A stretch of DNA of 59,145 nt from Streptacidiphilus anmyonensis (GCF_000787855.1 NZ_BBPQ01000028.1:36434-95578); one strand, 5' to 3'; shown: positions 6,742 to 15,810, counted from the first letter of the stretch. The notes: generated by a model not told the origin, from the sequence alone. Numbers and translations are program-made.

Positions 6742-9483
6742 ATGAGGAAGTGGAAGAAGAGAACGGCGAGTGTGGCCTTAGTCGCCGCCATCGCCCTGGG
6801 TGGGGCCTCGCTGGCGACAGCCGAGGCGGGAGGACGCCCCACCACCGGCCCCGGCTCGTGCACGCTGAGGGGATTCAACCCGACGACGAGCCCGACGAAC
6901 GCGAAGAACCTGCCGATCGGTCAGCGGCCGATGACCTACAAGCCGGACGACTTCGACTGCTCCGGCGCGAAGTTCGCGGCACCCGGGGTCGAGTTCGCGA
7001 AGTTCCCGCAGCCGAAGAACTTCACGATCACCAACAAGAGCGTGGTGCAGAAGGTCGCCGGCCACCAGGCGGTCGTCGGAAAACCCGCCGCGGCGGTCAA
7101 CCCGCTGGCGCCGTACTTCCCGCCGTTCCAGCACTTCGTGATCATCTACCGCGAGAACCACACCTTCGACGACTACCTCGGCGACTGTGCGACCACCATC
7201 GCCGCCGGCTGCAACGGCCAGGTGGAGAGCACCAACCACATCAGCTCCGTGCCGCTCCTGCACCAGTTGGCCAAGACCTACTCGCTGTCCGACTCCTACA
7301 GCACCGGAGTCCAGCCGCCGTCCGGCCCCAACCACTGGTTCCTGTTCTCGGGGCAGTCCTCGTCCAGCAGCCAGCAGCAGTCGTACCCGTCGAACGGCAC
7401 GCAGTTCGACCGGTTCCTGCAGAGCGACGACGGTCCCACGGACGAGGGCACCAACGCCTGTACGGCTCCCTCCGGCACCAGTAGCGGCACCAGCCCGTAC
7501 TCGTTCATCGTGAACGGCGACATCTACTGGATGCTCAACAGCGGCAGCGGCTACTGGAAGAACCCCGCCGACGGCAAGGTCGAGGTCCTGCCGCCCAACC
7601 GCCCGGGGACGACCATCCCCGAGGAGCTGCACACCAACGAGTACACCTGCCAGAACCAGAGCATCCCCGACAGCACGGTAGCCACCGACTACCTGAACTT
7701 CGTCAACCAGTACGGGATGCCGGCCTACAACTACGTCGAGCTGTTCAACGACCACCCGGGCACCTACCAGGACATCCCCGGCAACGACACCGCCACCAAC
7801 AACATCGTCAGCTCCATTATGAGCAACCCGACGTACAAGAACAACACCCTGATCATCGTCACCGAGGACGACACGCAGAACGGCAACAACGGCGCGGACC
7901 ACGTCAGCAACACCTACCGCGTGCCGCTGCTCGTCATCGGGAACCCCGCCTACGTCAAGCAGCACTACGTCTCGCACGTGGCGTACACCACGGCCAACGT
8001 GCTGGCGGCGATGGAGCGCACGATGCAGAACGTGCACTCCGGGGTCATCGACCCGAACGACAACCTGGGCTCGAGCACCTTCCCGATGACCACCGCCGAC
8101 CAGGCGGCGCTCGGCGACCCGCTCGAGGACTTCTGGGTCCAGGGCTCGACGCCCCTGTCCGCCAGTGCCACGGGCTCCCCGACCACGGGCAACGCGCCGC
8201 TGACGGAGAACTTCACCGGCTCGGCGACCGGCGGCACGGCCCCGTACACGTACAGCTGGAACTTCGGCGACGGTTCGACCAGCACGACGCAGAACCCGAG
8301 CCACACCTACAACGCCGCGGGCACCTACACCGCGACGCTGACCGTCACCGACAGCGCCTCGCCCGCCAACACCGCGACGTCGCAGGTGACGACCACGGTC
8401 AACGCCGTCGGCAACCCGCTGGCGGCCACGGCCTCGGCCACCCCGACCTCCGGCCAGGTGCCGCTGAGCGTCGCCTTCACCGGAACCGGCACCGGGGGCA
8501 CCCCCGGGTACCACTACAGCTGGAACTTCGGTGACGGTTCGACCAGCACGACGCAGAACCCGAGCCACACCTACGGCACCGCGGGCACCTACACCGCGAC
8601 GCTGACCGTCACCGACAGCGCCTCGCCCGCCAACTCCGCCTCCTCGACGGTGACCATCACGGCCGACCCGATCGCCGCGACGGTTCCGGGCGCGCCCACC
8701 GGCCTGACAGGGACCGCCGGAACCGGTCAGGTCTCGCTGAGCTGGACCCCGCCCGCCAGCACCGGCGGCGAGAACATCACCTCGTACAAGGTGTACCGCG
8801 GCACCGCGAGCGGCGGTGAGACCCTGCTGACCAGCGGCGGATGCAGCGGCCTCGGCGCGGTGACCTCGTGCACCGACACGGGGTTGACGGCGGGTCAGAC
8901 CTACTACTACACCGTCAGCGCGGTGAACGGCGTGGGCGAGGGACCGGTGAGCAACGAGACCACCGCCACCCCCACCGGCACGGGCTGCCAGGCGCAGCAG
9001 CTGATCGGCAACCCGGGCTTCGAGAACGGCAGTTCCAACACCGCGCCGTGGACCGTCACCTCGACGCACAGCCCCGTCGAGGTGATCAACAGCAGCAGCA
9101 CGGAGCCGCCGCACAGCGGCACCTATGACGCCTGGCTCGACGGATGGGGCAAGACCACCACCGACACCCTGGCCCAGACCGTCACGCTGCCCAGCGGCTG
9201 CAGTACCTACAACTTCAGCTTCTGGCTCCACGTCAACACGGCCGAAACCACCACGACCACCGCCTACGACACCCTCAAGGTGCAGGTGCTGAACAGCTCC
9301 GGCACCGTCCTCGGCACCCTGGCCACCTACTCCAACCTCAACCACAACACCGGGTACGCGCAGCACACCTTCAACCTCGGCGCGTATGCCGGCCAGCAGG
9401 TGACGCTGAAGTTCACCGGTGCGGAGGACTCCGAGTACCAGACCTCGTTCGTGCTCGACGACACCGCGCTGAACGTCAGCTGA
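6742..9483 (+). CDS. Secreted phosphoesterase (PLC/acid phosphatase family) with PKD and FN3 domains
   Basis: A 913-residue multidomain exoenzyme. A signal peptide (basic MRKWKKR, hydrophobic core, cleavage near residue 28) leads to a phosphoesterase domain (about 110-470). That domain has the YRENHTFDDYLG entry motif, ELFNDHPGTYQD and a TEDDTQNGNNGADHV metal-site region, as in the family of bacterial phospholipase C and acid phosphatases. Then come two PKD domains (about 475-555 and 560-645, each with SWNFGDGS and PSHTY), one fibronectin III domain (about 650-745) and a C-terminal jelly-roll-like domain beginning GNPGFENG. PKD and FN3 modules usually serve as surface spacers or polymer binders. 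GGAGG at 6730-6734 fixes the start. Substrate (phospholipid or other phosphoester) is open. Confidence 0.88.
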   Translation: MRKWKKRTASVALVAAIALGGASLATAEAGGRPTTGPGSCTLRGFNPTTSPTNAKNLPIGQRPMTYKPDDFDCSGAKFAAPGVEFAKFPQPKNFTITNKSVVQKVAGHQAVVGKPAAAVNPLAPYFPPFQHFVIIYRENHTFDDYLGDCATTIAAGCNGQVESTNHISSVPLLHQLAKTYSLSDSYSTGVQPPSGPNHWFLFSGQSSSSSQQQSYPSNGTQFDRFLQSDDGPTDEGTNACTAPSGTSSGTSPYSFIVNGDIYWMLNSGSGYWKNPADGKVEVLPPNRPGTTIPEELHTNEYTCQNQSIPDSTVATDYLNFVNQYGMPAYNYVELFNDHPGTYQDIPGNDTATNNIVSSIMSNPTYKNNTLIIVTEDDTQNGNNGADHVSNTYRVPLLVIGNPAYVKQHYVSHVAYTTANVLAAMERTMQNVHSGVIDPNDNLGSSTFPMTTADQAALGDPLEDFWVQGSTPLSASATGSPTTGNAPLTENFTGSATGGTAPYTYSWNFGDGSTSTTQNPSHTYNAAGTYTATLTVTDSASPANTATSQVTTTVNAVGNPLAATASATPTSGQVPLSVAFTGTGTGGTPGYHYSWNFGDGSTSTTQNPSHTYGTAGTYTATLTVTDSASPANSASSTVTITADPIAATVPGAPTGLTGTAGTGQVSLSWTPPASTGGENITSYKVYRGTASGGETLLTSGGCSGLGAVTSCTDTGLTAGQTYYYTVSAVNGVGEGPVSNETTATPTGTGCQAQQLIGNPGFENGSSNTAPWTVTSTHSPVEVINSSSTEPPHSGTYDAWLDGWGKTTTDTLAQTVTLPSGCSTYNFSFWLHVNTAETTTTTAYDTLKVQVLNSSGTVLGTLATYSNLNHNTGYAQHTFNLGAYAGQQVTLKFTGAEDSEYQTSFVLDDTALNVS
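8257..8634 (+). repeat. Near-identical 114-bp direct repeats encoding the PKD cores
   Basis: 8257-8370 and 8521-8634 differ at only a few bases, far less than unrelated PKD domains would. This points to a recent internal duplication or ongoing gene conversion. Confidence 0.85.
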
Positions 9484-9494
9484 TCGCACAACCT

Positions 9495-9526
9495 GCCGGG
9501 TGGCGCGCCGCGGTGCGCCACCCGGC
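9495..9526 (+). terminator. Terminator after phosphoesterase gene
   Basis: A perfect 12-bp stem (9495-9506 with 9515-9526, loop of 8) starts 12 bases after the stop codon. Confidence 0.75.
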
Positions 9527-9540
9527 CCTGGGACGGACGG

Positions 9541-10578
9541 ATGGACGGACGCATGGAAGCACCCGTCGCGGTGCGGGGCCGCGGCATCACCAAGGTCTTC
9601 GGTGATGTCGTCGCACTCGACCATATCGACGTAAGCATGACGCAAGGTCAGATCCACGGGCTGGTCGGCCCGAACGGCGCGGGCAAGACCACGCTTCTCG
9701 GCCTCCTCCTGGGCCTGGCCGTCGCCGACGAGGGGAGTCTGGAGATCCTGGGCGCTCCGGTGGGACGCGCCCTGCCCCCGCCCGACGGCATCTCCGGGTT
9801 CGTCGACGGACCCGGGCTCTACCCCACGCTCACCGCGCGCCAGAACCTCGCCACTCTCGCGGCGCTGCGTCCGGACGACGCGCCGGCCGCGAATGTCGAG
9901 GAGGCCCTGGAACAGGTCGGACTCATCGACGCCGCCGACGCCAAGGTCCGCGGCTTCTCCCTCGGCATGCGCCAGCGCCTGGGGCTGGCCGCCGCACTGC
10001 TGACCAGGCCGAGGCTGCTGGTGCTCGACGAGCCGTCCAACGGCCTGGACCCCGCCGGAAAGAAGCACGTGCACCGGGTGCTCAGGCGGATGGCCGCCGA
10101 AGGCGCCACCGTCGTCCTGTCCAGCCATCGGATGGACGACCTGGAGGCGCTCTGTTCCGAGATCACCATCCTGTCCACCGGACGCGTGGTCTTCTCCGGC
10201 CCGGTGAACAAGCTCTCCGACGAGAACCGTGACCTCGACTACCGGCTGCGCGCCTCGGATCCGTCCGCCGCTCGCGCGGTCGCGGCCGGAACGCCGGGCG
10301 TGAGCATCGTCGAAGGCCACGAGGCCGCGCCGGGACCGGACACGGACGTGATCGTGGTCCGCGCACGGGTGGCGGCCGTGGACGAACTCGTGGCCCGCAT
10401 GGTGCGCGAGGACGTCGCGGTACGTGAGCTGACGCCCGTCGTCTCGCCGTTGGAAGCCGCCTTCCTCGCCCTCACCGAGCAGCCCGCCCCGACCGCCCCC
10501 ATCTCCCCGGCCGCCCCCATCTCCCCGGCCACTTCGACCGCTTCGACCGCTCCGACCGAGCAGGAGGCCGCCCGATGA
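9541..10578 (+). CDS. ABC transporter ATP-binding protein
   Basis: A 345-residue ATPase of the ABC-2 exporter class. Walker A is GPNGAGKTT (about residue 45), the signature is a variant FSLGMRQR in place of LSGGQ, and Walker B with the following Glu is LLVLDEPSNGLDP. A soluble C-terminal extension of about 120 residues ends in a low-complexity APISPAAPISPA tail. A second in-frame ATG (9553) could be the real start. It overlaps the permease gene by 4 bases (ATGA), so the two are translated together and form one transporter. The substrate is unknown. Confidence 0.9.
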   Translation: MDGRMEAPVAVRGRGITKVFGDVVALDHIDVSMTQGQIHGLVGPNGAGKTTLLGLLLGLAVADEGSLEILGAPVGRALPPPDGISGFVDGPGLYPTLTARQNLATLAALRPDDAPAANVEEALEQVGLIDAADAKVRGFSLGMRQRLGLAAALLTRPRLLVLDEPSNGLDPAGKKHVHRVLRRMAAEGATVVLSSHRMDDLEALCSEITILSTGRVVFSGPVNKLSDENRDLDYRLRASDPSAARAVAAGTPGVSIVEGHEAAPGPDTDVIVVRARVAAVDELVARMVREDVAVRELTPVVSPLEAAFLALTEQPAPTAPISPAAPISPATSTASTAPTEQEAAR

Positions 10579-11948
10579 CCGCGACCGTCGCCGACGCGCC
10601 CGCCGCCCGGGCGGGGGCCGGGACCGGTACGGCGGGCCGGCGCCCGGTCCCGGTGGCCCGCATCCTCCGCTTCGAGCTGCTCAAGCAGTTCTCCGCCTGG
10701 CGGGTGCGCCTGCTGATCGGGCTGTGCTGGCTCGGTCCCGGCCTGATGGTCTTCGCGATCGACCAGCAGAGCACCCTGCCCTCGGACACCCTGTTCGGCC
10801 GCTGGATGCACGCGACAGGCTGGGCCGGGCCGTTGGTGGTGCTCGGCTTCGCCGGCACCTGGGCGCTGCCGCTGGTCACCTCCATGGTCGCCGGCGACGT
10901 GTTCGCCTCCGAGGACCGAATCGGCACCTGGCGGCACCTGCTCATCGCGGTCCGCTCGCACCGGCGGATCTTCGCGGCCAAGGCCGTCGCCAGCCTCGCC
11001 GTGATCGGGCTGCTCGTGGCGGGACTGGCCCTCTCCAGTATCGTCGGCGGACTGCTCGCGGAGGGGAGCCAACCGCTGGTCGGGCTCGACGGCCACCTGC
11101 TCAGCGGCCCGGACGCGGCCGGCGACGTCCTGCTGGCCTGGCTCTGCGTGCTCGCGCCGACGCTCGCCCTGGCGGCCGTCGGGCTGCTCGGATCCGTCGC
11201 CCTGGGCCGTTCCCCGATGGGCCTGCTGCTGCCCATGCTCGCCGCCCTGGGGATGCAGGTCGCGCAGATGCTGCCGCTGCCGGTCGCGGTGCGCCTCGCC
11301 CTGCCCGGCTACGCCTTCATCTCCTGGAACGGCCTCTTCGCCGCTCCTCAGCAGCTCGGTCCGCTGCTGATCGGCGTCGGCGTCAGCCTGCTCTGGGCGG
11401 TCGTCGCCACGGCACTGGCCTACCTGGTGTTCGTCCGCCGGGACTTCACCAACCTCAACAACGACGGCGCCGGGCGCCGGGCGTTGACCCTGGGCGTCCT
11501 GCCGCTGGCTGGCGTGCTGGCGGCGACGGTCGGCCTCGTCGCGGTGGCGACGGACGCGGGCGGTTCCGGCATCACCCAGGCCAAGGTGCAACGATCGGTG
11601 GCCACGGCGTTCGCCCACCTCTACCGGTACCAGCAGGCGCAGATGCGCCAGCCGCCGGTCACCGAGGCACAACTGCAGACCGTCGCCGCCTGCGACAAGA
11701 GCGAGGGACTCGGCGCGCAGCAAGGATCGGGCAACGACTGGCGCTGCACCGTCTCCTGGAACGTCCCCGGCTACAACTCCACCGCCCAGGCCATCTACCA
11801 ACTCAACGTCACCGCCAACGGACGGTATACCGCCGACGGGGACGGACCGGTCCAGGTGAACGGCTACTTCCTGATCCTGACCGGCGGAAAGGCCTCGCCG
11901 AACCCGCTGTGGCAGTTCGACGGCAACGTCGACCTGCTCCCCGGCTGA
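10575..11948 (+). CDS. ABC-2 type permease with extracytoplasmic C-terminal domain
   Basis: A 457-residue membrane protein. About six hydrophobic segments lie between residues 40 and 300, followed by another one (RALTLGVLPLAGVLAATVGL region) and then about 130 hydrophilic residues that should lie outside the membrane. The soluble tail contains two Cys (AACDKSEG and DWRCTVSW) that could form a disulfide. Such a tail is not typical of plain ABC-2 permeases and resembles small secreted domains attached to a transporter. It is coupled to the preceding ATPase gene. Confidence 0.88.
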   Translation: MTATVADAPAARAGAGTGTAGRRPVPVARILRFELLKQFSAWRVRLLIGLCWLGPGLMVFAIDQQSTLPSDTLFGRWMHATGWAGPLVVLGFAGTWALPLVTSMVAGDVFASEDRIGTWRHLLIAVRSHRRIFAAKAVASLAVIGLLVAGLALSSIVGGLLAEGSQPLVGLDGHLLSGPDAAGDVLLAWLCVLAPTLALAAVGLLGSVALGRSPMGLLLPMLAALGMQVAQMLPLPVAVRLALPGYAFISWNGLFAAPQQLGPLLIGVGVSLLWAVVATALAYLVFVRRDFTNLNNDGAGRRALTLGVLPLAGVLAATVGLVAVATDAGGSGITQAKVQRSVATAFAHLYRYQQAQMRQPPVTEAQLQTVAACDKSEGLGAQQGSGNDWRCTVSWNVPGYNSTAQAIYQLNVTANGRYTADGDGPVQVNGYFLILTGGKASPNPLWQFDGNVDLLPG

Positions 11949-12094
11949 GCCTTCTGCTCGGGCCTTCTTTTTGAACTTTGCCATCTCTTTACAGCAGGAC
12001 CCCCACGTGCGTCGTCTCTTCGGCCGATCTGGAACGCAACCCGCTGGTGTCGCCCCTCAGGGAACCCGGTGGACCGAGCAGAGAGAAGCTGTTG

Positions 12095-12514
12095 ATGCGC
12101 ACACATGTTGTCGCTGCCGTCGCCCTGACCTTCGCGGCCGTGCTGGCGGGGACGGGTCCCGCCGTCGCCGCCGGCCGTTCGGGGTCCGCGCAGCCGAGCG
12201 CGGTCGCGTCCGCGACGCCGACCCCCGGCGGTGGCTCGGGGTCCGGACAGCCGAGCGCCGTGCCGACCGCGACGCCCACGCAGGGCGGCGGTTCCGGGGC
12301 GGGGGAGCCGAGCGCGGTGCCGTCCGCGACGCCGTCCGCGATGCCGACGCAGGTCGGTGCGGTGCCCGTGGGGGCGCCGGACACCGGGGTGGCCCCGGTC
12401 GCGGCCGGCGACAGCGGTGACGGGACGGCCCTGGGCGCGGGACTGGGCGGGGCGGTGCTGCTCGCCGGTGCCGGCGCCGTCGTGCTGCGCCGCCGGGCCA
12501 AGGTCCGGGGCTGA
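12095..12514 (+). CDS. Small surface protein with signal peptide and C-terminal membrane anchor
   Basis: The ATG at 12095 gives 139 residues beginning with a clean signal peptide (MRTHVVAAVALTF..., AVAAG site). An earlier in-frame start at 11978 would bury this signal and is rejected. The middle is Ser/Ala/Thr/Pro/Gly repeats (PSAVPTATPTQGGGSG). The end is APDTGVAP, then a hydrophobic stretch and a basic RRRAKVRG tail, the layout of a sortase sorting signal, although a canonical LPxTG is missing. The next gene, 3 bases on, encodes a sortase-like protein, which supports a substrate-enzyme pair (inference). Confidence 0.75.
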   Translation: MRTHVVAAVALTFAAVLAGTGPAVAAGRSGSAQPSAVASATPTPGGGSGSGQPSAVPTATPTQGGGSGAGEPSAVPSATPSAMPTQVGAVPVGAPDTGVAPVAAGDSGDGTALGAGLGGAVLLAGAGAVVLRRRAKVRG

Positions 12515-12517
12515 CCC

Positions 12518-13165
12518 TTGCGACGGATGCGTGCGGCCGCGCTGACGGCGACGGTGCTGGCCTCGGTGGCGCTCACTTCGGCGTGCGGGGGAGCCCCCGC
12601 TGCCGCGCCCGCCCCACCGGCCGCCGTGATCGGCGCCGGCTCTGACAGCCCGTCGGCGCCCTCGGGGCCGACCACGGCCGGGGCGGCCGCGCGTCCGATC
12701 GCCCGGTCGACGCCCGTCCGGCTGGTGATCCCGGACATCGGTGTGGACACCCCGGTCATGTCCCTCGGCCTGGCCTCGGACGGCACCGTCCAGGTGCCGC
12801 CGATCGCGGCGAACGCGCCGGCCGGCTGGTACCGGGGTTCACCGACGCCCGGCCAGACCGGGCCCTCGGTGATCCTCGCGCACGTGACCGTGGGCCGCTA
12901 CGGGGACGGGGTCTTCCTGCACCTGTCGCGGCTCAGGCCCGGCGAGCGCGTCACCGTACGGCTCCAGGACGGCGCGTCCGCCGTCTTCGCGGTCGACCGG
13001 GTGCAGACCGTCGCCAAGGCGCAGTTCCCCACCCGCGCGGTCTACGGGAACGTGGACCGCCCTGAGCTGCGTCTGATCACCTGCGGCGGTCCCCGCGACC
13101 GCGCGGGGGGCGGCTACCTCGACAACGTGGTGGTCTACGCCTCCTTGGTGTCCACCGCGAGTTAG
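12518..13165 (+). CDS. Class F sortase-like lipoprotein
   Basis: 215 residues from TTG 12518 (212 from ATG 12527). The N terminus is a lipoprotein signal with lipobox LTSAC. After an Ala/Pro linker comes a sortase beta-barrel: VRLVIPDIGVDTPV, then ILAHVT (catalytic His), then LITCGG (catalytic Cys). The region after Cys carries DRAGGGYLDNVVVYA, where the class F Arg is expected. Class F sortases are common in Actinobacteria and are thought to cleave or attach surface proteins. Attachment by a lipid anchor rather than a membrane helix is notable. Its likely partner is the protein encoded just upstream. Confidence 0.85.
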   Translation: MRRMRAAALTATVLASVALTSACGGAPAAAPAPPAAVIGAGSDSPSAPSGPTTAGAAARPIARSTPVRLVIPDIGVDTPVMSLGLASDGTVQVPPIAANAPAGWYRGSPTPGQTGPSVILAHVTVGRYGDGVFLHLSRLRPGERVTVRLQDGASAVFAVDRVQTVAKAQFPTRAVYGNVDRPELRLITCGGPRDRAGGGYLDNVVVYASLVSTAS

Positions 13166-13177
13166 TACCGCGCCAGT

Positions 13178-13211
13178 GGGCGTCCGGCGGCCCTTGCTCC
13201 GCCGGACGCCC
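13178..13211 (+). terminator. Terminator after sortase gene
   Basis: A perfect 13-bp stem (13178-13190 with 13199-13211, loop of 8) starts 12 bases after the sortase stop. Confidence 0.75.
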
Positions 13212-13243
13212 CGCGCGACCCGCACGATTCGGCATGGAGAGCG

Positions 13244-13747
13244 TTGAAACGGTCCGAGAAGAGCGCAGCGTCCGAGCTGTTCGCCGCCCTCTACCCGAGC
13301 CTCGCGGGTTGGTGTCGTCGTCTGGTGGACGACGACGACACCGCCCACGAGATCGCCGCGGAGGCGTTCGCGCGCCTCTGGGCGCGCTGGTCCAGCGTGG
13401 AGGAGCCGCGCGGATTCCTGTACGTCACGGCGGCCAACCTCGTGCGCGACCAGTGGCGCAGGCTGGAGCGGGAACGCCGGGCCATGCGGCACGTCACCGC
13501 GCAGGTCGCCTTGGACGCGGCCCGCCACGGAGAGAGCGCGGTGGCCGCCGTGCCGGTCCGACTGCTGGTGCAGTCGCTGCCGGAGCGGCTGCGCACGCCT
13601 GTCCTCCTCTACTACTACGCCGATCTGCCGATCAGAGAGGTCGCCCTGCAGATGGGACGCAAGGAAGGTACGGTCAGGGCTGATCTGCACGCGGCCCGGG
13701 AGCTCCTGCGCGCGAGACTCGGGGGACACCTTGATCACACCCATTGA
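13244..13747 (+). CDS. ECF-family RNA polymerase sigma factor
   Basis: 167 residues from a TTG start with GGAGAG at 13236-13241. Region 2 is recognisable (DTAHEIAAEAFARLWARW, then FLYVTAANLVRDQWRR) and region 4 is a helix-turn-helix (LPIREVALQMGRKEGTVRADLHAARELLR). ECF sigma factors direct polymerase to a small regulon and are normally held by an anti-sigma factor encoded next door. Here the next gene overlaps by 17 bases and encodes a membrane protein. No autoregulated promoter could be identified with confidence. Confidence 0.9.
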   Translation: MKRSEKSAASELFAALYPSLAGWCRRLVDDDDTAHEIAAEAFARLWARWSSVEEPRGFLYVTAANLVRDQWRRLERERRAMRHVTAQVALDAARHGESAVAAVPVRLLVQSLPERLRTPVLLYYYADLPIREVALQMGRKEGTVRADLHAARELLRARLGGHLDHTH

Positions 13748-14279
13748 CGGATACGACGACGCCGACGGGGCCGACGACGAGCTCGTGGTGCTGTTGCGTC
13801 CCGAGGCACTGCACCTGACACCACCGCCCGGCGCGTTCGAGCGCTCGCTGCGCGTCGGCGCGCGGCGGCGGTTCCGGCGCGTGGCGGTCGGGGGCGGGGC
13901 GGGTCTCGCCGTGGTCGCCGCGATCCTGGTTCCGGTGCTGCTGACCACGGGACCGTCCCGACCGGCGCGGGTCACGCCGATCGCCCCGCCGGCCTCGGTG
14001 GCGCACACCGGGTCTGCGTCGCCCTTCCCCACGCCCTCGGCCACGCCGTCCGCCATCCCCTCGGCCGGTGCGTCGGTCGGACCGTCGGCGTCGGCGTCGT
14101 CGGTCGGGCCCGCGACCAGCGCCACGCCCGGGACATCCGCCGGAGCGGGCGCCGGGAGTGGGCAGTCGACCCACGGCAGCGGTGCGACCGCGTCCCCCAG
14201 CCGGCCCCCGGGCAGCACGGCGCAGCCGACCCCGGTCCCGACCCCGACGCCGACTGCCAGGACGACACCGACCCCGTAG
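13731..14279 (+). CDS. Membrane protein, putative anti-sigma partner
   Basis: 182 residues from TTG 13731 with GGGGGA at 13721-13726, overlapping the sigma gene. An acidic cytoplasmic N terminus of about 45 residues is followed by a basic stretch (GARRRFRR), one transmembrane helix (about 52-72) and a long Pro/Thr/Ser extracytoplasmic tail. It has the topology and position of an anti-sigma factor, but I see neither the zinc HxxxCxxC motif nor any other anti-sigma signature. The role is inferred from context only. Confidence 0.7.
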   Translation: MITPIDGYDDADGADDELVVLLRPEALHLTPPPGAFERSLRVGARRRFRRVAVGGGAGLAVVAAILVPVLLTTGPSRPARVTPIAPPASVAHTGSASPFPTPSATPSAIPSAGASVGPSASASSVGPATSATPGTSAGAGAGSGQSTHGSGATASPSRPPGSTAQPTPVPTPTPTARTTPTP

Positions 14280-14344
14280 GAGGTCGCGCACGCTCACGAC
14301 TCGTCACAAGGTGTTGCCCCGCCCGTGGTTGACTCATCGTCGAC

Positions 14345-14356
14345 ACGTGCGCACGT
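14345..14356. promoter_or_regulatory. 12-bp palindrome upstream of MFS gene, candidate operator
   Basis: ACGTGCGCACGT is a perfect palindrome. It lies just downstream of a -35-like TTGACT (14329-14334) and upstream of a -10-like TAATAT (14376-14381). The two hexamers are too far apart for one promoter, so the promoter itself is unresolved. Confidence 0.35.
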
Positions 14357-14443
14357 ACCCGGTCAGCTGGGTGAGTAATATGCAGCGGCGGTGTTCACCC
14401 GATACATTTCTCGGTGACCGTGCAGCATGACCGAGGGGGTCCC

Positions 14444-15754
14444 GTGTCCGTCCTGCCCAGCCCGACATCCGTGTCGCGAGCCGTGAAAGGTGCGATGTCC
14501 GGCCTGCCGAGCGAGTTCTGGTGGCTGTGGACGAGCACGCTGATCAACCGACTCGGTGGCTTCGTCACCACCTTCATGGCGCTGTACCTGACCGCCGACC
14601 GCGGTCTCTCGGCGAGCTTCGCGGGCCTGGTCGCAGCCCTGTACGGGGCCGGCGGATCGGTCGCCTCGGTGCTGGGCGGTGTGCTGGCGGACCGCGTCGG
14701 CCGCCGCCCCACGCTGCTGGTCTCCCAGCTCGCGACCGCGGCGGCGATGGCGGTGCTCGGCTTCGTGCACGAGCCCGCCCTCATCGCGGTGCTGGTCTGC
14801 CTGCTCGGCGTCACCGCCAACGCGGCGAGGCCCTGCATCCAGGCCATCATCGCGGACCTGGTGCCTGCGGAGGACCGGGTCCGTGCGTTCTCGCTCAACT
14901 ACTGGGCCGTCAACATCGGCTTCGGTGTGGCCTCGGCGGCCGCCGGGCTGATCGCCGAGAACGGCTATGTGCTGCTGTTCCTGTGCAACTCCGTGTCCGT
15001 GCTGGTGTGCGCGATCGTGATCTTCTTCAAGGTCCCGGAGACCAGGCCCGAGGAGGCGGCCGTTGCGGCCGACGGCACGCTCGACGCCGCGGCGGCCGAG
15101 GCGGCCGGCGGCCGCGTCAGCCTCGGCACCGTGCTCCGTGACACCAGGTTCATGGTGGTGGTGGGCCTGTGCTTCCTCGTGGCGATGGTCCTCATGCAGT
15201 ACACCACCTCCCTGCCGGTCTCCATGGGCAAGGAAGGCTTCTCCAGCGCGGACTACGGCGTGGTCATCAGCATGAACGGACTGGTGGTCGTCCTCGGCCA
15301 GATCCCGATGAACAGGGCGGTGCGACGGGCCAAGCCCATCACCGTGCTGATCGTGGCGTCGCTGCTCACCGGACTCGGCTTCGGACTGACCGCCCTCGCG
15401 CACGCGGTCCCCGTCTACATCCTGACCGTGTGCATCTGGACCCTCGGCGAGATCATGCACAACCCCACCAGCATGGCGCTCGCGGCCGCACTGTCGCCGA
15501 CCACCGCCCGCGGGCGCTACCAGGGCGTCTACTCGCTGGCGTGGTCCGGCGCGACGTTCGCGGGGCCGCTGCTCGGCGGCTTCGTCATCGACAGCTTCGG
15601 CGCCGACGCCCTCTGGGCCGGTTGTGCGGCGGTCGGGACGATCGCCGCGGTGGGCTACTGGCTGCTGAGGAATCAACTGGCCGACGTGATCGTCTCGGAG
15701 GCCCCGGTCGAGGCCGAGCCGGAGCGGGAGCAGGAGGTCGGCAGCGAGGCGTAG
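14444..15754 (+). CDS. MFS transporter
   Basis: I chose GTG 14444 (436 residues) because GAGGGGG at 14433-14439 precedes it; an upstream GTG at 14414 has no ribosome site. About twelve membrane helices are visible, with the MFS loop motif GGVLADRVGRRP between helices 2 and 3 and a central cytoplasmic loop rich in Ala and Glu. It resembles the drug-exporter side of the family. It is closed off by a strong terminator about 950 bases before the biosynthetic cluster, so a link to the cluster is unproven. Confidence 0.88.
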   Translation: MSVLPSPTSVSRAVKGAMSGLPSEFWWLWTSTLINRLGGFVTTFMALYLTADRGLSASFAGLVAALYGAGGSVASVLGGVLADRVGRRPTLLVSQLATAAAMAVLGFVHEPALIAVLVCLLGVTANAARPCIQAIIADLVPAEDRVRAFSLNYWAVNIGFGVASAAAGLIAENGYVLLFLCNSVSVLVCAIVIFFKVPETRPEEAAVAADGTLDAAAAEAAGGRVSLGTVLRDTRFMVVVGLCFLVAMVLMQYTTSLPVSMGKEGFSSADYGVVISMNGLVVVLGQIPMNRAVRRAKPITVLIVASLLTGLGFGLTALAHAVPVYILTVCIWTLGEIMHNPTSMALAAALSPTTARGRYQGVYSLAWSGATFAGPLLGGFVIDSFGADALWAGCAAVGTIAAVGYWLLRNQLADVIVSEAPVEAEPEREQEVGSEA

Positions 15755-15773
15755 CCCGCGCCGGAGCCTGCTG

Positions 15774-15810
15774 GAGGCCGCGCCGCCGACGTAGTCGGCA
15801 GCGCGGCCTC
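15774..15810 (+). terminator. Terminator after MFS gene
   Basis: A long hairpin whose base is the 10-bp stem GAGGCCGCGC / GCGCGGCCTC, with an inner CGCCGAC / GTCGG(C) continuation, starts 20 bases after the MFS stop. Confidence 0.8.

Noticed and set aside
14414-14443. Upstream GTG (14414) as start of the MFS gene
   Set aside because: It has no ribosome site, while GTG 14444 follows GAGGGGG at proper distance.
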